The translations under genes were made by a program, and so were the position numbers. From contig NZ_FRFC01000004.1 in assembly GCF_900143675.1 (NCBI RefSeq), positions 186,001-250,000 of the forward strand: a stretch of DNA of 64,000 bases, in the 5' to 3' direction. This DNA is from Candidatus Nitrosotalea sinensis. Lineage in GTDB: Archaea > Thermoproteota > Nitrososphaeria > Nitrososphaerales > Nitrosopumilaceae. The notes beneath the pieces are model-generated. The model saw only the letters and a list, made by a program, of their open reading frames with translations, made no database searches and was not told the DNA's origin. Below, piece after piece: positions 8,363 through 18,302 of this stretch (position 1 is its first letter; every line of letters begins with the position of its first letter).

Positions 8363-10755
8363 TTCTGACCTCTTTCTGTCATTCTTTCTTTTAGATCACC
8401 AAATCTTTCTTGTAGGTTTATTTTTTTGGAAATACTTTCAAACATTTCCTTTTTCTTAAAGATCAATATTCCTACACCTGCAATTACAGGGATAATTAAA
8501 AATATAGGATTAATTCCAAATAATGAAACATTATTTTGTGTAGGTTGTGGATCACTTGTTGTAAGCGGTGCATTCACAGTGACATCTTTAACAACATGTG
8601 TGGTTTGATATTCGCCACCCAGCACTGATGCATCAATATGGATTTTTCCAGGAGTATTGGCTTCCATTGTAATTTTTGCTTTGCCCTCATCATCAGTTAC
8701 AGAATTCATGTTTGTGATTTTTGCCCCATCTACTTTCCAGTCTACTGCTAGACCTTTTAGTGGAAGTTGTTTGTATGAGGCAGTAATTTCTGCAGAGAGT
8801 GGCACGTTAGATTCTGCAAAATCAGCAGATGCAATATTTACATCAGGTACGACACTCACAGCATTTATTGTGAATTTAGACAATGGAATTTCATCAGCAA
8901 GCATTGCAATTTCAGACTGGCCATCACTTTTTGCTTCAACATCAAAGGTTGTAAAATACGAACCAGTATTGATTTTCACACTATCTGGAAATTGAATAAC
9001 AGATTGATTACTTGAAACAAATTTAACATCAATGTCATGGTTTGCAAATGTTGGTATTTGTTGTCCATCAAGAAGTTCAATCGATATAGTACTCTTCAAT
9101 CCTGCAGTTAGTTTATCTGGATAAACCATTGATATGGATTTTGCATTCATAGAGATTCCTTCTGTGCTAAAAGTTGTGGAATATGTAGGAGTTGTAACTG
9201 AAAATATTTGTAGACCATCCTTGTTCAACGTAGCACTAGATACCAACACAGGCTGGGTTGTAATCATGGATAGTTTGTCAGTCAAGATAGAATCCACAGG
9301 AGAGACAGATATATCAAAATCATTAGGAGGTGTATCTAGTGAGTCACTTTTTGTCATAAAAAATGCGAGGGGAAACGCACTATGTGTAAGCACTTTGGGC
9401 AATAGTGGCTGGGCATTTAACATGTCACTACTAGTGACAGTACTTGTAACTGTAGGTACTACCGATTGAGGATTATCAGTTACAACATTGAGTGTGACTG
9501 GATTAACAACTGTTCCAACTTGGCCAAATACCAGAGCAGATTGAGAGCCTCGATTCATTTGTACATTAGATATAGACACTACAGAAGGATCAGATGAATC
9601 AATACGCACTGGTAGATCTGTTTTTGCAAGTAACACGTTACCAAAAGTATCTTCAAGATGAACAACTCCTATCAATTCCTTTTGTCCAGTAGCAAGAATT
9701 GGCAAAGCATCTAGCCTTGCAGATTTTGTATCAAGCATTATGTTGGTAGCATTTGTAGTAATTTCTGCAGGAGCGGACACTAGATTTCCCTTTGCAGATA
9801 TAGTGACATTAAATTTACCTGTAGTCCCAGCAGATACTTCAATTGGAATGTATGCCCAGTATGAGCCTTGTTTTATTACCATTTGTTCATTTACTTGGAA
9901 TAACGGACTTTGTTTACTAGTGTTAATAGTTCCTATACCAGTGGCATTTGTAACTTGAACAGTTACAGGAATATCACTTGTTGCAACTATTGGATTTCCA
10001 GATGAATCATGTAATTGAGTGATAACATAGGCTGTTGCAGACTTGTATGCACTTATTTTACTTGGATATACATAAGCCTGAATGGTGTTTTGTGAATTTA
10101 CATTTTTTACTGTGACTTGGGTTGATACTTCTTGCATTGAAGGCGAGGATGCATATATCAGAGCAGAGCCTGGGCCATCTATAATGAATTGTCCTGTTGC
10201 ATAATATTGGCCGCTTTTGATTATAATTTGAGAATCAACCGGGTTTACAATCTTGCTGTCAGATGTAGTTATCGATACTGGCATGTCTGATGCTACAGGA
10301 GTTGGAATACCATCGCTGTTAACACTTTCAACTGCTACATATCCATGCACAGGACCGTTTGTAGCAAATGTTGATGGAGTAGTTTTGATAAGAAGATTTG
10401 TAACAACATTAGAGTTTTTAAATACAGTAAGATCAAATTCGGTTGATGAAAATCCTGGTGCGGCAAGTGCAATTTTTGCATCACCCGGTTTTATTGCATT
10501 TATTTTTATTTTAGACATCATGTGTCCATCAGCAGAAGTAATTTCTGCAATTTGAATTATGGATGGGTCTGATGATGTAGCAACTAGTTTGTCAATTGAG
10601 ATGCCATCGGTTTTAGAATAAACCTCTATAATGCCTTGAGTATCTTCCATGATTTTGCCAGGTAATAGGGTCACTCCAAGTTCAGGCGTATCAGCATAGA
10701 CGCATATGGGAAATACCAATGCAATAGATAGAATAAGTATCAGCAGATATCTCAA
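8359..10755 (-). CDS. Large membrane-anchored surface protein with Ig-like repeats
   Basis: A 798-residue extracellular protein. A signal peptide covers residues 1-21 (LLILILSIALVFPICVYA). The body consists of repeated beta-rich modules with recurring phrases such as SSDPSIIQIAE, SNVQMNRGSQSALVF and SSNQSVIQFPDS, resembling bacterial Ig-like/invasin-type domains of about 80-100 residues each. A C-terminal hydrophobic anchor (FLIIPVIAGVGILIF) is followed by a basic cytoplasmic tail. Being upstream of the platform and ATPase genes on the same strand, it may be an adhesin or wall-spanning partner of the pilus. The fold is inferred from repeat pattern only. Confidence 0.85.
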   Translation of the reverse strand: MRYLLILILSIALVFPICVYADTPELGVTLLPGKIMEDTQGIIEVYSKTDGISIDKLVATSSDPSIIQIAEITSADGHMMSKIKINAIKPGDAKIALAAPGFSSTEFDLTVFKNSNVVTNLLIKTTPSTFATNGPVHGYVAVESVNSDGIPTPVASDMPVSITTSDSKIVNPVDSQIIIKSGQYYATGQFIIDGPGSALIYASSPSMQEVSTQVTVKNVNSQNTIQAYVYPSKISAYKSATAYVITQLHDSSGNPIVATSDIPVTVQVTNATGIGTINTSKQSPLFQVNEQMVIKQGSYWAYIPIEVSAGTTGKFNVTISAKGNLVSAPAEITTNATNIMLDTKSARLDALPILATGQKELIGVVHLEDTFGNVLLAKTDLPVRIDSSDPSVVSISNVQMNRGSQSALVFGQVGTVVNPVTLNVVTDNPQSVVPTVTSTVTSSDMLNAQPLLPKVLTHSAFPLAFFMTKSDSLDTPPNDFDISVSPVDSILTDKLSMITTQPVLVSSATLNKDGLQIFSVTTPTYSTTFSTEGISMNAKSISMVYPDKLTAGLKSTISIELLDGQQIPTFANHDIDVKFVSSNQSVIQFPDSVKINTGSYFTTFDVEAKSDGQSEIAMLADEIPLSKFTINAVSVVPDVNIASADFAESNVPLSAEITASYKQLPLKGLAVDWKVDGAKITNMNSVTDDEGKAKITMEANTPGKIHIDASVLGGEYQTTHVVKDVTVNAPLTTSDPQPTQNNVSLFGINPIFLIIPVIAGVGILIFKKKEMFESISKKINLQERFGDLKERMTERGQN

Positions 10756-10817
10756 ATCAGCAGATCTGGCTCTAGATACAATATAAGAGACGGTATGACT
10801 TTTTTAGTGACATACTC

Positions 10818-12290
10818 TCATGTGGATGATGCAGGTTTGAGGATTGAACCTATGTTGATAACATGAAGCTGAATCATCCCAATTGAGGCCATTGTGATTA
10901 CAGTGAGTAACAATGAGAACATAAAGCCACCAGAATACGCACCTTTTGTTATCTTGCCAATAAAAAGACCTGCAAGCCATGCTTGTGCTACAACTGCAAT
11001 AGAGACTACCTCAAGCAGTGAATTAGGTGCAGTATTTTGTTGTGCGTTATTTGTGTGAACAACATCTTTTCCCTGGTTTATCTCTGCAAAAGAATCTATT
11101 GTAAGCAATGTTGTGAATCCCGTAATTACTATTAGCATGAATCCAACGATAACATATGGTTGTAACATGTCACGCTTGTTTTTTGCAATGTTGTGAATTT
11201 TTTCACTTGCATCAGCTAGTGAATCAAGTGTATTTACATTTCCCCCACCTGAGGAAATTATTTCAAATAAAATTCTGAAACTAACAAGAACTTGGAAATT
11301 TTTCATCTCTTTTTGTAATGTCTCAAAGATATTAGACATTGGAATTCCCCATTCCAGTTTGTTTGCTATTGTGTTTGCCACAATGTTAAATGATTTGAAG
11401 TCCTTTCTTTTGCATGCATGTATGATGCATTTCTCAGGACCCATTCCGGCTTTTCGTGCCTCTGTAATGTCTCGTAAAATTTGTGGAGTTGCAGATTCTG
11501 CATGAATGTTTATAGTGTAGATCTTTTGGAATTTTAATGCAGGCCATAATGAAGCAATTACAAGTGCGATACCTAGAATGTATGCATTTGCATGAAAGTT
11601 TGAAAGAACATTACTTGCAATCAATACTATTACAACAATAAAAGGCGGCAGACAAAACTTTAATAATTTTTTTAATTCGATTTCTGGAATATTTGAGGTA
11701 TTCATCTTTTGTACAATCTTCATGAATGCAATTGATATTATTGGAGAGAAGATTAACAACAAATAGGGAGGATCAGATTGTGTCTGGTCACCTGAACTAG
11801 TAAGCGGGTTTGAGCCTATAGCAGCTACTAAAATGAATACTGCCAATATGACTATCTGCATAGTTAACCAACCATGGACTACACCACTAAGCTTTTCAAC
11901 AGATTGTTTTTCAAGATTTTCTAGTCTATCATATGAGCTTGACATTTTGCTCTTGAGATAATTGACTACATTACCTCCACTTTGAATAGCAGACACATAT
12001 CCATTTAGGAATTCGCCTAATGCTCTAGAAGATGGCTTGTCTTTTGCCTGGCTTAGTGCCGTTAGTGGATCCACTCCAAGCATATCGATTTTTTTTAAAA
12101 TTTTGATTGTTTCTGTTTGAATGACAGGAAGAAGATTAATGTCTTTGATTTTTTGTAAAATGGTATATGGTCCAAACCCGCTTGATGCAAGAAGTGACAT
12201 TATTGTAATAAAGTATGGAAGTTCGCGTTCTATCTTTTTGTTCTGTTTTTTTTCATAATCAGCCTGATCAAGTTTTTTCAGCGAGAGCAT
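10818..12290 (-). CDS. Pilus assembly platform protein, TadC/FlaJ family (two T2SSF domains)
   Basis: A 490-residue membrane protein with two type II secretion F-domains, each ending in membrane helices. N-terminal features include ELPYFITIMSLLASSGFGPYTIL and GGNVVNYLKSKMSSSYDRLE; the second copy repeats them as SATPQILRDITEARKAGMGPEKCI and SSGGGNVNTLDSLADASEKI. Hydrophobic clusters lie near residues 140-260 and again in the last 110 residues. It is the inner-membrane platform that the ATPase next door drives. The gene follows the ATPase gene by 4 bases. This type serves archaeal type IV pili and archaella; no archaellum genes (FlaF, G, H) are in view, so a pilus is favoured. Confidence 0.9.
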   Translation of the reverse strand: MLSLKKLDQADYEKKQNKKIERELPYFITIMSLLASSGFGPYTILQKIKDINLLPVIQTETIKILKKIDMLGVDPLTALSQAKDKPSSRALGEFLNGYVSAIQSGGNVVNYLKSKMSSSYDRLENLEKQSVEKLSGVVHGWLTMQIVILAVFILVAAIGSNPLTSSGDQTQSDPPYLLLIFSPIISIAFMKIVQKMNTSNIPEIELKKLLKFCLPPFIVVIVLIASNVLSNFHANAYILGIALVIASLWPALKFQKIYTINIHAESATPQILRDITEARKAGMGPEKCIIHACKRKDFKSFNIVANTIANKLEWGIPMSNIFETLQKEMKNFQVLVSFRILFEIISSGGGNVNTLDSLADASEKIHNIAKNKRDMLQPYVIVGFMLIVITGFTTLLTIDSFAEINQGKDVVHTNNAQQNTAPNSLLEVVSIAVVAQAWLAGLFIGKITKGAYSGGFMFSLLLTVITMASIGMIQLHVINIGSILKPASST

Positions 12291-12294
12291 CCAG

Positions 12295-13839
12295 TCATAT
12301 ACCTCCCATCTCCATTTTTTGCATTAGCGATTCAGGGTCTCTATAATATTTACCTACAACTTCGGCTACTTTTTTGTAGTTTCGAATATCGTTTTCAAGC
12401 ATCCATTTTAGAATTTTAATTCGCTTTTGGTGTTCTACAAGTAATTCGTTTAGATCACGCCCTGTTGCATCAGCTATTCTTTTGAATAAAACACTATCTT
12501 TTAGATCATCATCAAAATTATCAGTCTTAGGATTCCAAGAAAATGCTGCGTGTGATGAGCTTGCAGAAATTATCTCAGATACGGCAATTGCACGTCTACT
12601 ACTTTGTCCGGTAGAGCTTTCCTTGACTCGTTTGATTACAACTGCACAGTTCATTAATGAAATGTATGCAGGAGGAATATCCATTGGTTTTTGTTGTAAT
12701 CTTTTTGTAGCAGACTCTAGTCCATCTGCATGCATAGTACACAAACCACCGTGACCTGTTGCCATGGCCTGGAACATGACATAAGCCTCAGAGCCTCTAA
12801 TTTCTCCTACAATGATATAGTCAGGTCTGTGTCTTACACCGGCTTTTATGAGATCATACATGCCTATTTCACCTTCACCGCTAAGACCAAAGCCGCTTCT
12901 TGAGACCAGCGTAAACCAGTTTTCATGATTTATGTTGATTTCAGCAACATCTTCAACTGAGAAAATTTTGTAATCAGGATGAACAAGACCAGTGATTGCA
13001 TTAAGTACTGTAGTCTTACCGCTACCTGTTGAACCAATTATGATAAATGACATTTTGGATTCAACAAGCATCCAAAGATATGCTGCAATTGACATGTTTA
13101 TTGTGCCAAATTTTATTAAATCAATTACAGTGTACGGGTCTTCTTTGAACTTTCTTATTGTAAAACTTGTTCCTTTTGGTGTTACTTCTTTTTGATAAAG
13201 AACTGAAATTCTATGGTTTCCTTGCAGTGCCAAGTCAGAGATTGGAAAAGCAGAGCTGATGTGTTTTCCTGCTCGAAATACAATTCTTGATACAAAAGAA
13301 TTTAGGTTTTCATTTGAGGGGTATCTGATGTTAGTAGGAATGCTGTCATAGTTTCGATGCCATACAAATATGGGTTTTTCAGTTCCACTGCAACTAATAT
13401 CTTCTATGCTAACATCATGCATTAGCGGATCAATTAGTCCAAATCCAAGCACATCACGCTTTAGATAATACTTGACTTTTTCCATGCTTGTACTGGAATG
13501 GTTTAAGAATAGTTTTTCATTTTCTTTCAAAATTACATTAAGATAGTCTTCAAAATTTTGGTCACTTTTTGTTTTTGATGGAGATTCAAGACTTTCTTCA
13601 ATTAATCGGTACAACTTTTCAAAGATTGCCTTTTCTTCATAGTTAAGTTTTAGTTCATCGATGAAATAAAGATATGATGATTTCTCTACATTATACAAGA
13701 TATTTGCATAGCTAAATGGTGGATCCAGTGGATATTTTTTTACAAGCTCAAATCCTTGCGGGATTTGATTTTGTCCCTCATCAACAAGGTTACTTGCAAG
13801 AAAACCTTCAATTTCTTTTGTTTTTGATTTATCTTTCAT
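12295..13839 (-). CDS. Type II/IV secretion ATPase (VirB11/TadA/FlaI-like)
   Basis: A 514-residue hexameric ATPase powering pilin export and assembly. The N-terminal domain (about 1-240) is followed by Walker A IIGSTGSGKTTVLNAI near residue 270, and Walker B PDYIIVGEIRG near 340. The conserved GLCTMHADGLESATKRL histidine box comes next, near residue 365. The C-terminal 100 residues contain EIISASSSHAAFSW. Length is normal for archaeal pilus ATPases. It is directly upstream of the platform gene and downstream of the pilin gene on the same strand. It should sit on the cytoplasmic side of the membrane with the TadC-like protein. Confidence 0.93.
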   Translation of the reverse strand: MKDKSKTKEIEGFLASNLVDEGQNQIPQGFELVKKYPLDPPFSYANILYNVEKSSYLYFIDELKLNYEEKAIFEKLYRLIEESLESPSKTKSDQNFEDYLNVILKENEKLFLNHSSTSMEKVKYYLKRDVLGFGLIDPLMHDVSIEDISCSGTEKPIFVWHRNYDSIPTNIRYPSNENLNSFVSRIVFRAGKHISSAFPISDLALQGNHRISVLYQKEVTPKGTSFTIRKFKEDPYTVIDLIKFGTINMSIAAYLWMLVESKMSFIIIGSTGSGKTTVLNAITGLVHPDYKIFSVEDVAEININHENWFTLVSRSGFGLSGEGEIGMYDLIKAGVRHRPDYIIVGEIRGSEAYVMFQAMATGHGGLCTMHADGLESATKRLQQKPMDIPPAYISLMNCAVVIKRVKESSTGQSSRRAIAVSEIISASSSHAAFSWNPKTDNFDDDLKDSVLFKRIADATGRDLNELLVEHQKRIKILKWMLENDIRNYKKVAEVVGKYYRDPESLMQKMEMGGI

Positions 13840-13889
13840 TTTTTATTCACCAAAAATAAAAAGAAGAAAAGAGGGGCATTTTTAGCCTC

Positions 13890-14543
13890 CTATTTAGACT
13901 CTACAGTTACCGATTGCGGTGCACCTACATTGCCAGCATATACTGCTACACTGCTTTGTGAACCTGCATCTACAGTACTCAGTATGCCAGATGGTACTTG
14001 GAAGTACACTATTGCTCTATCACCTGGTTTCAATGATATTGGACCAGTTGCTTTTGACAGACACATATTTGAACCACTATTTGGTGCAAACTCATTGATG
14101 GTGATCACGCCAGTACCGCTACATGTACCAGAACCTCCAGTTGAAAGATTCTTCAAATAGCCGGTACTATTTGTACCAGGATATTGTAGTTGGGATTGGA
14201 AGTTTGTAGTAGTTACTCTTGTTGAGTTATTGTCGTAATACCAGCTTGCAAATGGCACCTGATTACCTCTTACATTAATCTGGTCTACTGACAAAATCTT
14301 GTCACCACTGTTTCTGACTTCTGCAGCACCATACACATATGTACTTCCTGGGCTGCTTGAAGAGTCCACCCATACATGAACACCCTGAGTAGCAACACCC
14401 GCAGATTGGGCACCTGTTTGGAAAAGAGAAGTACCATACAGTACAACACCTGTTCCAAGAACAACTGATGCGACCAAGATGATCAATGTCGTGAGTACGG
14501 CACTGATTGCCTTTCTGTTCTTTGGTTTAGAGAACATATTCAT
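13890..14543 (-). CDS. Archaeal type IV pilin-like protein (class III signal)
   Basis: A 217-residue prepilin. The leader MNMFSKPKNRKA ends in a charged-plus-alanine site before the hydrophobic helix ISAVLTTLIILVASVVLGTG, the pattern PibD cleaves. The rest is Ser/Thr/Gly-rich, with a Cys-Gly cluster and an extracellular beta-domain look. A TTG opens the frame at 14552, but ATG 14543 gives a normal leader length. It lies immediately upstream of the secretion ATPase and is the likely major or minor structural subunit of this pilus. Confidence 0.88.
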   Translation of the reverse strand: MNMFSKPKNRKAISAVLTTLIILVASVVLGTGVVLYGTSLFQTGAQSAGVATQGVHVWVDSSSSPGSTYVYGAAEVRNSGDKILSVDQINVRGNQVPFASWYYDNNSTRVTTTNFQSQLQYPGTNSTGYLKNLSTGGSGTCSGTGVITINEFAPNSGSNMCLSKATGPISLKPGDRAIVYFQVPSGILSTVDAGSQSSVAVYAGNVGAPQSVTVESK

Positions 14544-14594
14544 TATTACCAAAAATGACTATGTGGGTTATCTGATCTAGTATGTATTGTCAAA

Positions 14595-16151
14595 TTACAT
14601 ATCATCAGAAGAGACAGTCTTGTAGGCAGTAATGAATTTGGCCACAAGTTGTTTTAGATCAGAAGAACCACGTACACTGTTGCGAAATCGTTTTGAAGTA
14701 GATTTTGAGACCCCAATTGCAATAAGTGATATGCCAGAAACATCTAGTTTTTTTGTAATTTTAGTCAAATGTTGATTTATTCTTTCATATCCAGAAGAAT
14801 GGCCATCAGTTATGACAAAAATATATTTTCTTTCTCTAGGGTCATTTACCAGAATTCTACGTGTTAGCTCCAGTGCATCAGGTAGTAAAGACAGACCATT
14901 GTTTTCAAGTGAACCTATGCGTGCCTGTACCTCATGATCATATTTTTCTTTAAAATCTTTCAAGATTTGAAAATTATTATCAAAACTAAACAGTGCCCAT
15001 GCATCAGATTTTCCTGCAAGATCATTTGCAGATTCTGATACGCATATTGTAAATTCCTTAACTTGATCAAATCTCAGGCTCATGCTGGCACTTTTGTCTA
15101 TTAGAATTGCCCATGCCTCCTCAACTCTTTTGATTTCATCACGTTCAAAGATATCCGTAGTCTGTCCTTCTGAGGCTATTGCTTGAATTGCCATTTGCAT
15201 GTTCAAATATCCAATTTGATCAATTCGTGGTTCATCCACAAGATTTGCTACCATGCGCAGTTGTTGACGAATTCTTTTCAATAGAGGTGATGCTTTTTCT
15301 TTTAGTTGAATGTAATTATGAAAATTCCCTGGCGGAATCACGATAGAATCGAAATTGAGATCTTTCAGATATTTTCCATATGTTTTGAGTAGTTTTGATT
15401 TTAGTTGTTCATCAGCCAACCACAACATATCAAGATGTTCAATATTTTCATTAAACACTCCAAACGGTTCAAAATCAGGGCTTTTTTGTTCGGGTTTGAA
15501 CAAAGATTTCAAACCACGACATTCACAATATGGAGGAGTGTATCTAGGCAACAAATCTCTGTTTTTATATAACAAATCCGCAATAGAAATAACGCTACTT
15601 TGTGTATTCATCAAATTTGTTCGTATATTTTCAATTTTTTTCTCCCTATCAAGACTTGATATTTTCAAATTTTTATCAGACTCGTACAAGCCTTCTTGAA
15701 TTTTTTGTACAAATTTAAGATGGATCATTTTCATATTCTCAAATATTTCAGGGTTAGTGTGAGATATGTATCGGTCTACTGATACGTCTTCGATAAAATC
15801 AATTACTTGAAAACACACATCTTTTGTCTTGTGTTTGACCCACTGATCATATACAGAATATTTTGATACACATACATGTGAAGCAAGATGATAAAGCGTT
15901 GCAAAAAATACGCACCAAAGATTTTTCCTACCATTGTGATTGTTATCAAACATCATTCCTTCAAACAGATATTTGTTATCATATTTTTGTGGCAGAGGTA
16001 TGACAAGTTTTAGTTTAGAACCAAACTTCATTATTGGAAATTGAGTTTTTTTTGAGAATGTAATGTCAATATCACCTGGTTTAGTTTGTGAAAAGGTGTG
16101 AAAGATATTCTCCACATATTCTAAAAAACTTGGTACCTTGTCTTTTATCAT
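14595..16151 (-). CDS. VWA-domain protein, MoxR partner (CoxE/CbbO-like)
   Basis: A 518-residue cytosolic protein with a von Willebrand factor A domain in its C-terminal 170 residues. The MIDAS motif is LIDKSASMSLRF near residue 355 (DxSxS), with a metal-binding threonine and aspartate in FVITDGHSS. The upstream 340 residues are helical and carry a Cys-rich spot (YCECRGL). It overlaps the MoxR gene by 4 bases, so the pair is translationally coupled. MoxR/VWA pairs act as metal-insertion or remodelling chaperones for specific clients. Here the client is unknown; its position between pilin genes suggests pilus or envelope proteins. Confidence 0.88.
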   Translation of the reverse strand: MIKDKVPSFLEYVENIFHTFSQTKPGDIDITFSKKTQFPIMKFGSKLKLVIPLPQKYDNKYLFEGMMFDNNHNGRKNLWCVFFATLYHLASHVCVSKYSVYDQWVKHKTKDVCFQVIDFIEDVSVDRYISHTNPEIFENMKMIHLKFVQKIQEGLYESDKNLKISSLDREKKIENIRTNLMNTQSSVISIADLLYKNRDLLPRYTPPYCECRGLKSLFKPEQKSPDFEPFGVFNENIEHLDMLWLADEQLKSKLLKTYGKYLKDLNFDSIVIPPGNFHNYIQLKEKASPLLKRIRQQLRMVANLVDEPRIDQIGYLNMQMAIQAIASEGQTTDIFERDEIKRVEEAWAILIDKSASMSLRFDQVKEFTICVSESANDLAGKSDAWALFSFDNNFQILKDFKEKYDHEVQARIGSLENNGLSLLPDALELTRRILVNDPRERKYIFVITDGHSSGYERINQHLTKITKKLDVSGISLIAIGVSKSTSKRFRNSVRGSSDLKQLVAKFITAYKTVSSDDM

Positions 16152-17176
16152 ATTCCAGCTATTTTTCGAACTATTTTTCTTACCACATCCTGAATCTCGA
16201 CATCATCGCTGGTAAGTGAGATTATGGTTTCTTCTGCTGCATCAATTAGTGCAGTACCATCTGAGATCAACATTGCCCAGTTTAGTAGGTCGCCGATTGA
16301 TGGCCCATAAGGAAGATCACCTGTTTTGTATTGCTTGCGTAATTCTGCTCCAACTTTGACCAATATTTCGGCATCTTGCCTGCTTAGATTACTAGTTTTT
16401 TTCATTAGCAAATCGATTTCTTTATCATCAATTTTTGGACCCACACTCATATAGTCAAAATTCAACCACACACTCATTCTTCGCCTCATTGCAGCATTGA
16501 TTGGCTTTGTACCTGCAAATTCAGAAGATACTGGATTCATGCTAATTATCAAAAAGGCATCCTTGTGCCTCTGAATTATTTCATTGTCTTTTTCTGTTAA
16601 TACCATGTGACCTCTTTGATCCAAGATAGGATTGAGCCTTGTTGCAATATCTTGTTTCATCATGTTAGCTTCATCCAGATACAATATTCCCCCATATCTT
16701 GACCAAGAAGTTATCAATCCGTCTATCCAGTTCTCTTTTCCCAATCCCACATATCTACCAAAAAGATCAAACACAGAGGTCTGCAAACCACAATTTATTT
16801 CCCAGAGTGGAAGACCTGCAAGCTCTGCAACAAGATATACAATGTGTGTCTTTCCTGTTCCGCTAGGTCCAATTAATGCACATTGTTTGAAAAATGCCAG
16901 GGCACGAGCAATTCTTTCGACATATTTTTCTCCGTTGTCAAGATATGGAGGCGTATCTTTTGGTATGAGTTCAGAAATTTCAGGTGAAAATGAAAATGCT
17001 TCTGGTGTAAGATATTTTTTGATATCATAGTTTTTTGACAAGGCATGTGTAGTTCTTTTTAATTTGGAAACATGAATGTTTAGAGTAAAGTTGTCATTAT
17101 TTATCTTTGAAGTAGTGACTTCTTTTGTTCTCTGACCTATAGAATTTTCCATATTCTTGGATTCAATGTGCCTCAT
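16148..17176 (-). CDS. MoxR-family AAA+ ATPase
   Basis: A 342-residue AAA+ ATPase of the MoxR/CbbQ/NorQ class. Walker A is GPSGTGKTHIV near residue 105 and Walker B is GGILYLDEANMM near 165. Sensor-1 is in LIISMNPVSSEFAG and the arginine finger region is PINAAMRRRMSVWL. The N-terminal 80 residues are an unusual extension containing NMENSIGQRTKEVTT. It is co-transcribed with the VWA gene downstream and divergent from the gene at 17214. It should remodel or load cofactors into a client protein together with the VWA partner. Confidence 0.9.
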   Translation of the reverse strand: MRHIESKNMENSIGQRTKEVTTSKINNDNFTLNIHVSKLKRTTHALSKNYDIKKYLTPEAFSFSPEISELIPKDTPPYLDNGEKYVERIARALAFFKQCALIGPSGTGKTHIVYLVAELAGLPLWEINCGLQTSVFDLFGRYVGLGKENWIDGLITSWSRYGGILYLDEANMMKQDIATRLNPILDQRGHMVLTEKDNEIIQRHKDAFLIISMNPVSSEFAGTKPINAAMRRRMSVWLNFDYMSVGPKIDDKEIDLLMKKTSNLSRQDAEILVKVGAELRKQYKTGDLPYGPSIGDLLNWAMLISDGTALIDAAEETIISLTSDDVEIQDVVRKIVRKIAGI

Positions 17177-17213
17177 GTATTACTTAAGCATGTAATGTGT
17201 ATCATGATACTAC

Positions 17214-17759
17214 ATGCAGGCGGTTAAGTTGCATAATATTTTCTTACAAGCATTGAATCCTAAGATAGAAATCACTTCGACATCATTTTCAAAACTAAAA
17301 AACGACAATTCATTTTCAAAATATAACATAGAGGCATCTCTTGATGAGGTAGAAAGCAGAGATTCAGAGGTAGTCCTAAAATACAAGCTTGTCTTTTTGT
17401 CAAACCCTACAAACTCAAAGATACAAGTAGAAGGATTGACAACACTTTATGGAGACCAGTCTGCCATATCTGCACAACTTGGCCCTGATGAGCAAAACAT
17501 ACCTATAGTTCTAGGTTTGATATATCAGGAAATCTTTCCATTGTTGTTTATTACATCAAAAAGTATGCATATACCATGTCCTGCATATAAATTAGCACAA
17601 ATGACAGCACAACCATCATCAACTAAGACTGCATCAGATCAAATCCCGAAATCAGCAGATGTAAAAACAGTCGAATTATCGGATAATGAAAATACCATTG
17701 AAGAACAGATAGAGACTGAATCTACACTCAAAGAACAAGTCATTGAACAGCAAATGTAA
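17214..17759 (+). CDS. Hypothetical protein, possibly SecB-like fold
   Basis: A 181-residue protein with a beta-rich core of about 120 residues and an acidic, low-complexity tail (SADVKTVELSDNENTIEEQ). The pattern of strands followed by GPDEQNIPIVLGLIYQEIFPLLFI and a terminal IPCPAY recalls SecB-like chaperones, in which a strand sheet is followed by a long helix ending in a proline turn; this resemblance is weak and is my inference. It is divergent from the MoxR gene and just upstream of two pilin-like genes, so a chaperone for exported pilins would make sense. No family can be claimed. Confidence 0.65.
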   Translation: MQAVKLHNIFLQALNPKIEITSTSFSKLKNDNSFSKYNIEASLDEVESRDSEVVLKYKLVFLSNPTNSKIQVEGLTTLYGDQSAISAQLGPDEQNIPIVLGLIYQEIFPLLFITSKSMHIPCPAYKLAQMTAQPSSTKTASDQIPKSADVKTVELSDNENTIEEQIETESTLKEQVIEQQM

Positions 17760-17819
17760 GTATGTAAAAAAGACATACACACCGATAATATCTATTTTTG
17801 ATGAACAAAACAAGAGGCA

Positions 17820-18302
17820 ATGAGAAAAGTAAGATCATCGCATAGAGGTCTGAGTACTATAGTCACAGCTGGCATAATGCTTAGTGCAGTAGCAGTTTTG
17901 GGAAGTGCTGTAGTAACCTGGTCAAATGGAAATCTCAAGGCATACGAAATATCCCTATCCAATGCGGCAGCAAACAATACAAACAAAATTAATGAAAACT
18001 TGTCAATAGAAAATATTGCATTTTGTACTAATTGTTCGGGCAATAATGCAAAAAAGGTAATCAATGTTACATTGACCAACACAGGTGCTACAAGCCTAAA
18101 GATAACTCAAATTCAGGTAAACAATACTCTGATAACACAGTATTACAGTTCTAGTTCTAGCCTCCCAACAAACATACTATCTCAAAAGTCATACACAGTA
18201 TCAGCACAACTTGCAACAGGTACTTGGAACAAGGGAAGTGTGAATACCATCACTGTTACAACTGCAAGAGGTTCCACATATACAACACAGGCGGCACCAT
18301 GA
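17820..18302 (+). CDS. Pilin-like protein with class III signal (FlaG/pilin type)
   Basis: A 160-residue protein. The leader MRKVRSSHRG precedes LSTIVTAGIMLSAVAVLG, with the charged-Gly cleavage site expected for PibD. The mature part is Asn/Ser/Thr-rich and ends in alternating beta-strands (VTLTNTGATSLKITQIQV). A CTNC pair near residue 64 could form a disulphide. Its stop codon overlaps the ATG of the next pilin-like gene (ATGA), so the two are translationally coupled. I take it as a minor pilin or anchoring subunit of the pilus. Confidence 0.82.
   Translation: MRKVRSSHRGLSTIVTAGIMLSAVAVLGSAVVTWSNGNLKAYEISLSNAAANNTNKINENLSIENIAFCTNCSGNNAKKVINVTLTNTGATSLKITQIQVNNTLITQYYSSSSSLPTNILSQKSYTVSAQLATGTWNKGSVNTITVTTARGSTYTTQAAP

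Noticed and set aside
18224-18298. Upstream extension of the pilin-like gene at 18299
   Set aside because: It would put a 25-residue Cys/His-rich segment in front of the class III leader and lies within the preceding pilin gene.
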